NCBI GenBank assembly: GCA_030537815.1
Contig: JAUNVF010000003.1
Location: 1-64,000 of the forward strand
DNA length: 64,000 nucleotides
Source: Tissierellia bacterium
Lineage (GTDB): Bacteria; Bacillota; Clostridia; Tissierellales; Peptoniphilaceae
Direction: 5' to 3'
A model generated the notes under the pieces. The model was given only the letters and a program-made list of their open reading frames with translations, was not told the origin of the DNA and did no database searches. The translations under genes were made by a program, and so were the position numbers. Positions 43,768 to 53,603 of this stretch are shown here, piece by piece. Numbering within the stretch: the first letter of the stretch is position 1; the number at the start of each line of letters is the position of its first letter.

Positions 43768-46700
43768 ATGAATCAATCCGCTTTTTGGAAATCTATTGCT
43801 GCTGAAATACCGTCAATAAAAAAACTTAAATGTATTAAATATGATAGTTTAAATAAAGAATTGATTCTTGAATTGATAGTTAGTCCTGAATACGACAAAT
43901 CTGATGCGGATTTCATTAGAGATAAGATAAAAGCTGAAATCCCAAATTTGAATATTAGAATAAATCATGAGCTTGATAATATGGAAAAATTTAACAAAAC
44001 ATATATTGAAGCTCTTTTTAATTCTTATAAAACAAAATATCCCTGGCTGGATCACGAAGGTTGCTTTATCGATATAAATGATGGCGATTTACTGCTGGAA
44101 GTGCCGAATAAAACAATAACGGACACGATTCATAGTAATGAAATCATCAAATATATCAAAGATGATATATCTAGAGATTGCGGTAAGAAAATAGAAATAA
44201 GATTAAAATGTTCGGATAATTTCAAAGCAGATGAATTTTTTAAAAAGACTACTGAAAAAGAAAAAGATATATCGATGAGGATAATGAAAAATGTCAATCG
44301 AGTTAGTAAGCCCCAAAGCAAAAATACAGTACAAGGAGATTTTTATATAGGAAAAAAGATAAAAGGAGATCCGATCCCCATTTCTTCATTGAATCAAGAC
44401 AGCTACTTGATAACTATAAAGGGTAGGGTATTCGATATAAATACTAGGGAAATTAAGGGAGATAAATATATCGTAAATTTCCATATAAATGATGACAGTG
44501 GGGCGACTACTTGTAAGGCATTCTGGTCTAGTGAGATATATAATAGATTTATGGAAAATATAAAAGAGGGATCATATGTCTTAGTAAATGGCAAATATAC
44601 TATGGATAGTTATATGAATTGCTATATCACGACAATTTCAAGCATGACTTTCGCAAGCAACGAAATACGACAAGATTTGTCGGAAGAGAAGAGAGTGGAA
44701 ATGAGACTTCATTCTCAAATGAGCGCATTAGACGGTTTTGTAGATTTAGAAGATCTTTATAAGAGACTCTCGATTTGGGGACATAAAAGTATTGCAATTA
44801 CTGATAAAGCAGTTGTGCAAGCTTATCCTCAAGCTATGGAATTATCCGATAGATATGGTATCAAGACTCTTTATGGTTTAGATGCTGATGTGGTTGAGGA
44901 TTATTTGCCAATAGTCTCAAATTTTAAGGGTAAAGAAGAATATGAGGAATATGTCGTATTCGACCTTGAAACTACGGGATTATCCCATTTGCATGATAAG
45001 ATTATAGAAATAGGCGCTGTAAAGATAAAGAATGGTTTGATAGTCGATACTTATAGAGAGCTGGTGGATCCCAAAATAACCATTTCTACATTTATAACTG
45101 AATTGACGACAATAAATAATGAGACTGTGGCTGGCTCTGATACTATAGACTTGGTACTACCTAGATTTTTGAAATTTTGCGGCTCATCTTGTCTTGTCGC
45201 TCATAATGCCGAATTTGATATAAGCTTTATAAAGAAGAATGCGAATGATTTAAATTTAGATTTTGATCTTCCTTATATTGACACATTGTATTTGGCAAGG
45301 TATCTACTTCCTGAACTAAGAAATCACAAGCTTGACACCCTTTCAAGATATTTCAAGGTTAAACTTGAAAATCATCATAGGGCCGACGAAGACTCTAAGG
45401 CTACGGCTAATATATTTTTGAGAATGAGAAATATATTAAAAGAGTCCGGTCAAAAGCTAAATGCAGATATAAATTATGCTGATACGAATTGGAATAGCTC
45501 AGCAACAAGGCAGAACAATATGTTGATATTGGCAAAAACACAGACCGGGCTCAAAAATTTATATAAGATCATATCTCATTCACATACAAAGTCATTATAC
45601 AAGACGGCTAAGATTCCAAGGGCAATTCTCGAAAAATATCGAGATGGACTAATAATTGGATCAGGAAATATTTATGGTGAATTAATCGGGGCTATTTTAA
45701 ATAGTGCATCTGATGAAGAATTGGAATCCATAGTATCATATTATGACTTTCTAGAAGTATTGCCTCATGATAATTACGAACATTTGATAGAAAGCGATAA
45801 GTCGAGATATGCAATCAGCGATATTGATTTCATAAAAGATTTAAATCGAAAAATAGTAGAGATTGGAGATAAGACGGGAAAACTCGTGGTTGCGACGGGA
45901 GATGTTTTTTATTTAGATAAAAAAGATCATATTTATAGGGATATTGTAAAATCAGTACAATTTAGAAGAGATGATAGTCTTTCTGAGAAACTATATTTAA
46001 AAACTACAGATGAGATGCTCGATTTGTTTTCTTATTTCGGAGCTGATAAGGCATATGAAATAATAGTTAAAAACACAAATATTATATCAGATTCTATTGA
46101 AGATATTCGACCAATCCCAAAAGGGAAATTCCCGCCGGTTGTTGAAGGTTCTGATGTCGAACTCAGAGAGATAACATATAATACAGCAAAAGAGATTTAC
46201 GGCGACGATCTCCCAGAGATAGTTTCAAAGAGACTAGATAAAGAGCTGAATTCAATAATCAATAACGGATATTCCGTGCTATATATAATCGCTCGAAAAT
46301 TAGTATTAAAATCAAATGAAGATGGTTATTTAGTAGGATCCAGGGGATCTGTAGGAAGTTCGTTTGCCGCTACAATGGCTGGTATTACAGAAGTTAATCC
46401 ATTAGTAGCTCATTATATATGCCCTAATTGTAAGAATTCGGAATTTATAACTGATGGCAGTTATGATGCGGGAATAGATATGCCCGATAAGAATTGCCCG
46501 AAATGCGGTACAAAGTATAAAAAAGAGGGGCATAATATACCATTTGAGGTATTTTTAGGCTTTAAAGGGAATAAAGAGCCCGATATAGATTTGAATTTTG
46601 CCGGTGAATATCAAGCTATATGTCATAAATATACTGAGGAATTATTTGGCAAAGAACATGTATTTAGGGCCGGTACAATAGGAACTATAGCAGATAATAC

Positions 46701-48009
46701 AGCATATGGATATATAAAAAAATACTATGAGAATACCGACAAAGACTTATGCCCTGCAGAGATTGCCCTGCTTCAAAAAGGAATCGTCGGATGCAAGAGG
46801 ACGACCGGTCAACATCCTGGGGGGATAATGATAGTTCCAAATGGGATGGAAATCGAAGATTTTACTCCGATAAATTATCCCGCAGATGATCCTACATCTG
46901 AAACGGTAACTACTCATTTTACTTATAAAGCTGTCCATGAAACGATTTTAAAGCTCGATTTATTGGGACATGATGTACCCAGTATAATCAAGATGCTTTC
47001 GGATTTGACAGGAATTGATTCACTGAATATCCCGATGGGAGACGAAAAGACAATGCAGATATTCAGATCTATAGATAGCTTGAATTATATTGAAGATATG
47101 GATGATGATGTAGGGACTTTGGGAATTCCTGAATTCGGTACGGGATTTGTAAGGCAGATGTTAAAAGATACTAGGCCTACAACTTTTAGTGAATTAGTTA
47201 GAATTTCTGGACTATCTCATGGAACAAATGTGTGGCTCAATAATGCTCAGGAGCTAATAAGAAATAATATGGCCGTTTTGAATGAAGTCATCTGTACGAG
47301 AGATGATATAATGACTTTTCTTATACAAAAGGGAATGGATGACAATCTCGCTTTTAAAATTATGGAGAGCGTTAGAAAAGGTAGGGGACTTACGGAGGAT
47401 CAGATTGATATTATGAATAAACTCGATCTTCCTTCATGGTATGTGGATTCTTGTCAGAAGATTAAATACATGTTTCCTAAAGCTCATGCAGTAGCATATG
47501 TACTCATGTCCTATAGAATTGCATATTTTAAAGTGCATCATCCATTAGCTTTCTATGCAACTTATTTTACGACCAAGCTCTCGGATTTTCCGGGTTCTGT
47601 AGTTTTGCGAGGAATTCATTCAGTTAAAAATGAAATGGAAAGAATAAAAGACCTCGGCAAGAAAGCGACTCAAAAAGAATTGGGAATGTATGGTGTATTA
47701 GAAGTGGCAGAAGAAATGTATGCGAGAGGAATAAAATTTACCGATATAAGATTGGGCTTGTCTAAAGGTAGAGAGTTCTCAATCTCTGAAGATGGATATA
47801 TAATACCTCCCTACTGCTCTCTAGAAGATGTTTCTGAACAATGTTCTGTGGATATATATAATGAGTACAAGAATGGAGAATTTATTTCTATACAAGATCT
47901 TATGGATAGAACAAAGACAAATAAGACAGCTCTTGAAACTTTAAAACAATTTGGAGTATTAGATGGGCTTAACAGAACAAATCAGATAGATTTATTTGAT
48001 ATGATTTAA
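43768..48009 (+). CDS. polC: DNA polymerase III alpha subunit, PolC type
   Basis: This 1413-residue replicative polymerase has the order: N-terminal domains, OB fold (about 215-300), PHP domain split by the exonuclease, 3'-5' exonuclease, zinc finger and polymerase. The exonuclease retains VFDLETTGL (near 396-404), HNAEFDISF and HRADEDS. The zinc finger has Cys885/888 and Cys910/913. The polymerase shows PDIDLNFAGEYQ, RTTGQHPGGI and MFPKAHAVAYVLM. The PHP part looks degenerate: Arg313 for the usual His in the HLH motif, Lys347 in ITDKA where DH is usual, Asn634 in GSGNIYGEL and Phe714 in GDVFYL where His is usual. Length is normal. It ends the uppS-to-polC run; rimP has its own promoter. Confidence 0.97.
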   Translation: MNQSAFWKSIAAEIPSIKKLKCIKYDSLNKELILELIVSPEYDKSDADFIRDKIKAEIPNLNIRINHELDNMEKFNKTYIEALFNSYKTKYPWLDHEGCFIDINDGDLLLEVPNKTITDTIHSNEIIKYIKDDISRDCGKKIEIRLKCSDNFKADEFFKKTTEKEKDISMRIMKNVNRVSKPQSKNTVQGDFYIGKKIKGDPIPISSLNQDSYLITIKGRVFDINTREIKGDKYIVNFHINDDSGATTCKAFWSSEIYNRFMENIKEGSYVLVNGKYTMDSYMNCYITTISSMTFASNEIRQDLSEEKRVEMRLHSQMSALDGFVDLEDLYKRLSIWGHKSIAITDKAVVQAYPQAMELSDRYGIKTLYGLDADVVEDYLPIVSNFKGKEEYEEYVVFDLETTGLSHLHDKIIEIGAVKIKNGLIVDTYRELVDPKITISTFITELTTINNETVAGSDTIDLVLPRFLKFCGSSCLVAHNAEFDISFIKKNANDLNLDFDLPYIDTLYLARYLLPELRNHKLDTLSRYFKVKLENHHRADEDSKATANIFLRMRNILKESGQKLNADINYADTNWNSSATRQNNMLILAKTQTGLKNLYKIISHSHTKSLYKTAKIPRAILEKYRDGLIIGSGNIYGELIGAILNSASDEELESIVSYYDFLEVLPHDNYEHLIESDKSRYAISDIDFIKDLNRKIVEIGDKTGKLVVATGDVFYLDKKDHIYRDIVKSVQFRRDDSLSEKLYLKTTDEMLDLFSYFGADKAYEIIVKNTNIISDSIEDIRPIPKGKFPPVVEGSDVELREITYNTAKEIYGDDLPEIVSKRLDKELNSIINNGYSVLYIIARKLVLKSNEDGYLVGSRGSVGSSFAATMAGITEVNPLVAHYICPNCKNSEFITDGSYDAGIDMPDKNCPKCGTKYKKEGHNIPFEVFLGFKGNKEPDIDLNFAGEYQAICHKYTEELFGKEHVFRAGTIGTIADNTAYGYIKKYYENTDKDLCPAEIALLQKGIVGCKRTTGQHPGGIMIVPNGMEIEDFTPINYPADDPTSETVTTHFTYKAVHETILKLDLLGHDVPSIIKMLSDLTGIDSLNIPMGDEKTMQIFRSIDSLNYIEDMDDDVGTLGIPEFGTGFVRQMLKDTRPTTFSELVRISGLSHGTNVWLNNAQELIRNNMAVLNEVICTRDDIMTFLIQKGMDDNLAFKIMESVRKGRGLTEDQIDIMNKLDLPSWYVDSCQKIKYMFPKAHAVAYVLMSYRIAYFKVHHPLAFYATYFTTKLSDFPGSVVLRGIHSVKNEMERIKDLGKKATQKELGMYGVLEVAEEMYARGIKFTDIRLGLSKGREFSISEDGYIIPPYCSLEDVSEQCSVDIYNEYKNGEFISIQDLMDRTKTNKTALETLKQFGVLDGLNRTNQIDLFDMI

Positions 48010-48032
48010 TGTTTAATTTAACATAGTTCTAA

Positions 48033-48061
48033 TTGCTAACAAAAGGAAAATATGTTACAAT
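48033..48061 (+). promoter_or_regulatory. SigA-type promoter of the rimP-nusA-infB operon
   Basis: TTGCTA (48033-48038) and TACAAT (48056-48061) are 17 bases apart, shortly after the polC stop. Confidence 0.72.
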
Positions 48062-48075
48062 ATATATAATGTTAG

Positions 48076-48099
48076 GAGTGGGTGTGGCCCACTCTTATT
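48076..48099 (+). promoter_or_regulatory. 5' leader hairpin of the rimP-nusA operon
   Basis: GAGTGGG (48076-48082) pairs with CCCACTC (48088-48094) across TGTGG and is followed by TTATTTCTTT. It lies only about 8 bases after the predicted transcription start, so it could stabilise the 5' end or act as an early attenuator. Confidence 0.6.
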
Positions 48100-48127
48100 T
48101 CTTTAATTAATACGAAGGGGGACTGGA

Positions 48128-48589
48128 ATGTCGTCTATAGCTAAGAGATTGGAACCGGATATAGAAAGAATTGTAGAGGATTTGGGTTATTATTATGTAG
48201 CGACTCTTTTTGTTCACGAAAATGGAAATAATGTACTTAGAATACTGATAGATAAGAAAACCGGATTAGGTTTAGATGATTGTGAAAAGGTGAGCGGAGA
48301 GATCAGCGACTGGTTAGATGAGGTAGATCCTATAAAGTCATCATATCTGCTTGAAATCTCTTCTCCGGGTTTGGATAGACCTCTAAAGACCGACAGAGAA
48401 TTGCGAACTGCTTTAGATAAGGAAGTTGACATATCTTTATACGCTCCGATTGAAGGTAAGAAAAAGTATAGAGGGATTTTAACGCAATATGACGATGCGA
48501 AAATATCGATTGTTGAAGGAGAAAAATCAATAGAATTAGACAGATCGAAGATTTCGAAGATCACAAAAGTAATCGAGATAGGTGGATAA
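48128..48589 (+). CDS. rimP: Ribosome maturation factor RimP
   Basis: This 153-residue factor helps assemble the 30S subunit. The N-terminal alpha/beta domain contains GYYYVATLFVHENGNNVLRILIDKK and the LDDCEKVSGEISDWLDEVDPI segment; the SH3-like C-terminal domain follows LLEISSPGLDRPLKTDREL. RBS is AAGGGGG. It is the first gene of the standard rimP-nusA-ylxR-infB-rbfA operon. Confidence 0.95.
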   Translation: MSSIAKRLEPDIERIVEDLGYYYVATLFVHENGNNVLRILIDKKTGLGLDDCEKVSGEISDWLDEVDPIKSSYLLEISSPGLDRPLKTDRELRTALDKEVDISLYAPIEGKKKYRGILTQYDDAKISIVEGEKSIELDRSKISKITKVIEIGG

Positions 48590-48593
48590 AAAA

Positions 48594-49832
48594 ATGAATA
48601 AGGATTTTATTTTGGCTCTTGACGAAATCGAAAAAGAAAAGGGAATTTCAAGAGAGTCAATTTTTGAAGCTTTAGAAAAAGCTTTGATAAAAAGTTATGA
48701 AAAGAATTTTGACAATAGAGCAAATGTTACTGTCGATATAAATAGAGAAAATGGAAATATAAAGGTCTTTTCAGTTAAAACTGTAGTTGAAGAGGTCGTA
48801 GACCCTATAACGGAGATCAGTATTGATGAAGCTAAGGCCATGAATGTAGCTTTTGATATTGGAGATACTATTTCTTTAGAAGTAACGCCTATGAATTTTG
48901 GGCGTATAGCTGCACAGACAGCAAGAAATATAGTGATACAAAAAATAAAAGACATGGAAAGGGATATAATCTACAGTGAATTTGTAGATAGGGAAAGAGA
49001 ATTAGTCAATGGTTCTATTCAGAGGATAGACAATGGCTATATATTCGTCGATCTAGGTAAATTAGAGGGAGTTGTTCCTCCGAATGAACAAGTTCAAGGT
49101 GAAAGATATAAAGTAAACGAGAGAATGAAGTTTTATATATCTGAAGTGAAAAATACCACTAAAGGTGCTCAAATAATTTTATCAAGAGCAGCATCGGGCT
49201 TGATAATGAGATTATTCGAGTTAGAAGTTCCGGAAGTTAATGATGGAATTGTCGATATATACTCTATATCAAGAGAAGCCGGATCGAGGACGAAGATAGC
49301 GGTCTTTACAAAGGAAGAAGATGTTGATCCCGTTGGAGCATGCGTTGGTTTTAAAGGTGCAAGGGTCAAGGCAATTGTTGATGAACTCAATGGAGAAAAG
49401 ATAGATATTATAGTCTGGGATAAAGACCCGAAGATATTTATTAAAAATAGCTTGAGCCCTTCTGAAGTTTTAGACGTCTTTATTAATATCAAGGAAAAGA
49501 GCGCGCTAGCAGTTGTTCCTGATGAGCAATTGTCCCTAGCTATCGGAAAAGAGGGGCAAAATGTTAGACTAGCAGCTAAATTGACAGGATGGAAGATCGA
49601 TATTAAGGGTAAATCCGGCTTTGAAGAGATGAAAAAGTCAGGAGAAGCTGACAAGATCTTGAATCTTGACGAAATATCATGTCATAAAGATGATGCTTTA
49701 GACGAGTCTTATACTGTAGATGAAGAAGATGAAATGCGAGAAGATTTGGAACCTGAAGATGATCTGCCAAATGAAGAAGATTCATTTGATGAAGATGAAA
49801 TGATGGAAGACGAGTCTTTGAGCTTAGAATAA
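48594..49832 (+). CDS. nusA: Transcription termination/antitermination protein NusA
   Basis: This 412-residue RNA polymerase-binding factor modulates pausing, termination and rRNA antitermination. The N-terminal domain (DFILALDEIEKEKGISRESIFEALEKALIKSYEK, in part) is followed by an S1 domain (VNGSIQRIDNGYIFVDLGKLEGVVP) and two KH domains (GACVGFKGARVKAIVDEL and AIGKEGQNVRLAAKLTGW). The last about 45 residues are strongly acidic with no AR repeats. AGGTGG precedes the ATG at 48594. It overlaps none of its neighbours except the upstream reading of its own frame. Confidence 0.96.
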   Translation: MNKDFILALDEIEKEKGISRESIFEALEKALIKSYEKNFDNRANVTVDINRENGNIKVFSVKTVVEEVVDPITEISIDEAKAMNVAFDIGDTISLEVTPMNFGRIAAQTARNIVIQKIKDMERDIIYSEFVDRERELVNGSIQRIDNGYIFVDLGKLEGVVPPNEQVQGERYKVNERMKFYISEVKNTTKGAQIILSRAASGLIMRLFELEVPEVNDGIVDIYSISREAGSRTKIAVFTKEEDVDPVGACVGFKGARVKAIVDELNGEKIDIIVWDKDPKIFIKNSLSPSEVLDVFINIKEKSALAVVPDEQLSLAIGKEGQNVRLAAKLTGWKIDIKGKSGFEEMKKSGEADKILNLDEISCHKDDALDESYTVDEEDEMREDLEPEDDLPNEEDSFDEDEMMEDESLSLE

Positions 49833-49851
49833 ATTTGAAAGATGTGATCTT

Positions 49852-50127
49852 ATGGTAGCAAAAACAAAGAAAATACCGATTAGAAAATGTGTCGGTTGTC
49901 AAGAAAGTATACCGAAGATAGAATTGATAAGAATTGTAAACAATAAGGAAAAAGGAGTCGTCGTCGATAAAACCGGAAAATTAAATGGTAGAGGCGCTTA
50001 TATATGTAAGAATTTAGAATGTCTTGAGACGACTATAAAGAAAAGAAAGCTGAATCATGCATTAAAATCTGAAATATCTGAAGAAGTATATAAGGAGATA
50101 AGAGATTATGTAGAAGACGAGCAGTGA
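49852..50127 (+). CDS. ylxR: YlxR (RnpM) RNA-binding protein
   Basis: This 91-residue protein of the DUF448 family has the signature RKCVGCQES near residues 11-19 and [11 protein letters not shown]. The Bacillus homologue is reported as a modulator of RNase P. The ribosome site is weak (AGATGTGAT). In most Bacillota an L7Ae-like gene (ylxQ) lies between ylxR and infB; here infB starts 17 bases after ylxR, so ylxQ is absent. Confidence 0.92.
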   Translation: MVAKTKKIPIRKCVGCQESIPKIELIRIVNNKEKGVVVDKTGKLNGRGAYICKNLECLETTIKKRKLNHALKSEISEEVYKEIRDYVEDEQ

Positions 50128-50144
50128 TACCAGGGAGGTATTTT

Positions 50145-52274
50145 ATGAGGAAAGTAAGAGTTTATGAATTAGCAAAAAAATTAAATATGGCGAGTAGAGA
50201 TCTAGTCGCCAAGATAAATGAATTAGGTGTGCCTATTAAAAGTCATATGTCTATTCTGGAGGGAGAGGAATTGACTCTCATCGAAGAACTTCTGGCTAAT
50301 GATAAAGGCGATAAGAATGAAGCGGCAACTGATACTAAGGACTCAAAGCAAGACAAGAGTGCTAAGGAATCTAAAGCCGGACAAGACAAAAAGGCATCCA
50401 AAGATAAATCAAATAAAAAACAGGCACATTCACACAAAAAGAAAAGTAGGAATGAATTTGCCCATAAAAAAGAGGATAAAGAAATAGAAAAGATAGAAGA
50501 TAAGAAAGATACTGAAGAAAAAGAAATCGAGATTGGCGAGTCGATAATCGTAAGAGAGCTAGCTGAAAAGCTGGATGTAAATGTAAACCAATTAATTATG
50601 AAGCTTATAGATTTAGGGATAATGGCCAATCAAAATCAGGACTTGGATTTTGATACAGCCGCTCTAATTGCTGAAGAATTTGGATTTAATGCATCTAGAT
50701 TGCAAGAAGAAGATGAATCGGTTATTTTAGGTTATGGCGATTTCGACTTTGAGGACGATGAGGCCGATCTCAAACCGAGACCTCCCGTTGTCACGGTAAT
50801 GGGTCATGTCGATCACGGCAAGACATCACTTTTAGATAGTATAAGAAAAACAAAGGTTACAACACATGAGGCCGGTGGAATAACACAACATATCGGGGCT
50901 TCAAGTATATCAGTAGATGGTAATAAGATTGTATTCCTAGATACACCCGGTCATGAGGCCTTTACTTCAATGAGATCCAGAGGTGCCCAGATTACTGATA
51001 TTGCAATATTAGTTGTAGCTGCAGATGATGGCGTCATGCCTCAGACTGTCGAGGCTATAAATCATGCGAAAGCAGCAGAAGTTCCTATAATTGTAGCCAT
51101 AAATAAAATAGATAAAGATACAGCTAATCCCGACAGGATAAAGCAAGAACTTACTGAACATGGACTTGTGCCTGAAGATTGGGGCGGCGATGTTATCACT
51201 GTACAGGTTTCAGCTAAAAATCAGACAGGAATAGATGACTTGCTTGAAATGGTACTTATGGTTGCAGAAATGGAAGAGCTGAAGGCCAATCCAAATCGAA
51301 GAGCTGTAGGAACTGTAATTGAAGCGAGACTCGACAAGGGAAAAGGACCTGTCGCTACGGTATTGGTTCAAAAGGGAACTTTGAAATTTGGCGATGTAGT
51401 CGTATCAGGCATATCTAGCGGTAAAATAAGAGCGATGTTTGACGATAAGAGCAAGAGCATTAAAAAAGCGGGACCTTCGATTCCGGTTCAAATCTTGGGA
51501 TTATCTGAAGTTCCTGAATCTGGAGATATGTTATATGTCGTCGAAGATGAAAAAACAGCCCGAAATTATGCTAGTAGTTTAAAAGATCAAATCAAGGCTG
51601 AGAAAGTTAAAGCGAGTGAAAATATTTCCCTTGAAGCTCTTTTTGGAAAAATAAAAGAGGGCGAGATCAAGGACCTCAATATAGTTATTAAAACTGATGT
51701 AAAGGGTACGATAGATGCCGTTAAAAATTCTCTCGAAAAACTGAGCAATGAAGAAGTCAGGGTTAATATAATTCACGCAGGAGTTGGGGGAATAAGCGAA
51801 TCAGATGTGCTTTTAGCTACAGCTTCAAATGCTATAATAATCGGTTTTAATGTAAGACCTGGTCAGATTGCTATAGAAGCTGCTAAAAACCAAGGTGTCG
51901 ACATACGTACCTATAGGGTTATATACGATGCCATCGATGATATAAAAGCAGCGATTAATGGTATGTTAGCCCCTAAGTATGAAGAAGAAGTAATAGGCAG
52001 GGCAGAAGTCCGAGCGGTATTTAAAGTTCCTTCAATAGGAAATATTGCAGGTATTTATGTGCTCAGCGGAAAACTAACAAGAAATGCAAAGATAAGGCTT
52101 TTAAGAAATGATATTGTCATTACTGAAGCTGATATAAATTCATTAAAGAGATTTAAAGATGATGTAAGGGAAGTAAATACAGGCTATGAAGGCGGAGTAG
52201 GACTAGAGAATTATAATGATTTAAAAGAAGGCGATATACTTGAAGCCTTCATTATGAAAGAGGTTAAGAGGTAA
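50145..52274 (+). CDS. infB: Translation initiation factor IF-2
   Basis: This 709-residue GTPase places initiator tRNA on the 30S subunit. The N-terminus has an IF2_N domain ([21 protein letters not shown]), a Lys/Asp/Ser-rich low-complexity linker (about 55-125), and a second IF2_N copy ([19 protein letters not shown]). The G domain starts [12 protein letters not shown] (near 220), with DTPGHEAF and NKIDK. Domains II, III ([15 protein letters not shown]) and IV follow. GGGAGGT at 50133-50139 supports the ATG at 50145 rather than the GTG at 50124. Its stop overlaps the rbfA start by one base. Confidence 0.97.
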   Translation: MRKVRVYELAKKLNMASRDLVAKINELGVPIKSHMSILEGEELTLIEELLANDKGDKNEAATDTKDSKQDKSAKESKAGQDKKASKDKSNKKQAHSHKKKSRNEFAHKKEDKEIEKIEDKKDTEEKEIEIGESIIVRELAEKLDVNVNQLIMKLIDLGIMANQNQDLDFDTAALIAEEFGFNASRLQEEDESVILGYGDFDFEDDEADLKPRPPVVTVMGHVDHGKTSLLDSIRKTKVTTHEAGGITQHIGASSISVDGNKIVFLDTPGHEAFTSMRSRGAQITDIAILVVAADDGVMPQTVEAINHAKAAEVPIIVAINKIDKDTANPDRIKQELTEHGLVPEDWGGDVITVQVSAKNQTGIDDLLEMVLMVAEMEELKANPNRRAVGTVIEARLDKGKGPVATVLVQKGTLKFGDVVVSGISSGKIRAMFDDKSKSIKKAGPSIPVQILGLSEVPESGDMLYVVEDEKTARNYASSLKDQIKAEKVKASENISLEALFGKIKEGEIKDLNIVIKTDVKGTIDAVKNSLEKLSNEEVRVNIIHAGVGGISESDVLLATASNAIIIGFNVRPGQIAIEAAKNQGVDIRTYRVIYDAIDDIKAAINGMLAPKYEEEVIGRAEVRAVFKVPSIGNIAGIYVLSGKLTRNAKIRLLRNDIVITEADINSLKRFKDDVREVNTGYEGGVGLENYNDLKEGDILEAFIMKEVKR

Positions 52275-52633
52275 TGAATAGTAAAAGACTTAGCAGAATC
52301 GGTTCTGAAATAAAAAAAGTAATATCTGAACTAATTTTAGAATCCATAAAGGACCCCAGAGTATCAGATATGACTACAATATCCGATGTCAAAGTGTCTA
52401 AAGATTTAGGATATGCAGACATTGCTGTTTCCATACTTGGAGATGACAAGGTCAAAAGCGAAACCTTAGAGGGTTTAAATAATGCTAAAGGATTCATTAA
52501 GAAAGAGCTTGGTCAAAGGCTTGATCTTAGACATATTCCCGAGATAAGATTTGAAATAGATGATACTGTAGAAAAAGGGATGCATATTGAAGAACTTATT
52601 TCGAAAATTCGTCAAGAAGAAAACAATGAATGA
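52274..52633 (+). CDS. rbfA: Ribosome-binding factor A
   Basis: This 119-residue KH-fold protein helps 16S rRNA 5'-end maturation and cold adaptation. It shows RLSRIGSEIKKVISELILESIKDPRV and FIKKELGQRLDLRHIPEIRFEID (in part), both typical. It is coupled to infB by one base and overlaps nrnA by 8 bases. Confidence 0.95.
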   Translation: MNSKRLSRIGSEIKKVISELILESIKDPRVSDMTTISDVKVSKDLGYADIAVSILGDDKVKSETLEGLNNAKGFIKKELGQRLDLRHIPEIRFEIDDTVEKGMHIEELISKIRQEENNE

Positions 52634-53603
52634 TATTCGTGAATTTGCTGCGAATTTTAAAAATATAATAAAAAATGCCGAAAATATCGGCATAGTAGGA
52701 CATATGAGCCCTGATGGAGATGCAATAGGATCTGCATTGGGCTTATATGATGCCGTTTTACAGCTCAATAATAATAGCTATGTATTAAAGATAGATGAGA
52801 TACCGGAATATTTAAATTTTTTGCCGGGGCTCGATAAATTTACTGAATATAGTGGAGAAAAATACGATGTACTGATTACAGTTGACGCTAGCTCGAGCGA
52901 TAGGATTGGCGATGCTGTATATGCATTGGAGAATTGCCGACAGTCCATAGTTATCGATCATCATATATCAAATGAAAAATTTGGGGATATTAATCATGTC
53001 GTTGCTGACGCAAGTTCTACATCAGAGGTCGTATTTGATTTAATTGAAGAATTAGGCTTATCTATATCAGAAGATATGGCTAGTTGTATATTTGTTGGAA
53101 TTCTAACTGATACTAATAGATTCTTATACAGCAATAGCTCTTCTAATACACTCCGAGCTGCTGCAAAACTTATGGACACCGGATTTGATAAAGATTATAT
53201 TCTGTACAATCTGTATCAAACCAATACAATGGGTTCTTTTAGATTGACTCAAAAAGTCATAGAGAATACTGAATTTTGCTATGATGATAAAGCGGCGATA
53301 GCTGTTATAGATAATGATATGCTCAATATTTGTGGAGCAGATAAATATGATATAGAGGATAAAATAAATCTGATAAGGGACATAAGATCTGTAGAATTAG
53401 CTTGTTTGATTAAAGAGGTCGATGATGATATTTACAAAGTCAGCCTTAGAAGTAAGAGATTTGTAGATGTATCAAAGATTTGTACAGAATATGGCGGTGG
53501 AGGTCATATTCACGCAGGAGGTTTTTCTTTTAGAGGAAATCTTAGTGAGCTAAAGACGAGTTTAATTAAAAGGTTTGATGAAATTGACTGGAGTAAAATT
53601 TGA
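52626..53603 (+). CDS. nrnA: Bifunctional oligoribonuclease / pAp phosphatase NrnA (DHH family)
   Basis: This 325-residue DHH/DHHA1 phosphoesterase degrades short RNA oligonucleotides (nanoRNA) and 3'-phosphoadenosine 5'-phosphate. Motif I is GHMSPDGDAIGSALGL, the DHH motif is VIDHHISN, and the C-terminal DHHA1 substrate motif is GGGGHIHAGGF. The true start is the ATG at 52626 inside the rbfA end; the reading from 52587 runs through rbfA and adds nonsense. Position between rbfA and truB is standard. Confidence 0.95.
   Translation: MNDIREFAANFKNIIKNAENIGIVGHMSPDGDAIGSALGLYDAVLQLNNNSYVLKIDEIPEYLNFLPGLDKFTEYSGEKYDVLITVDASSSDRIGDAVYALENCRQSIVIDHHISNEKFGDINHVVADASSTSEVVFDLIEELGLSISEDMASCIFVGILTDTNRFLYSNSSSNTLRAAAKLMDTGFDKDYILYNLYQTNTMGSFRLTQKVIENTEFCYDDKAAIAVIDNDMLNICGADKYDIEDKINLIRDIRSVELACLIKEVDDDIYKVSLRSKRFVDVSKICTEYGGGGHIHAGGFSFRGNLSELKTSLIKRFDEIDWSKI

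Noticed and set aside
43768..48009. Possible frameshift or truncation in polC
   Set aside because: The frame is continuous for 1413 residues and all polymerase and exonuclease motifs are in order; only PHP residues differ.
49169..49654. 161-codon open frame on the minus strand inside nusA
   Set aside because: Antisense shadow of the S1/KH region of NusA; Ser/Leu/Thr-rich with no recognisable family.
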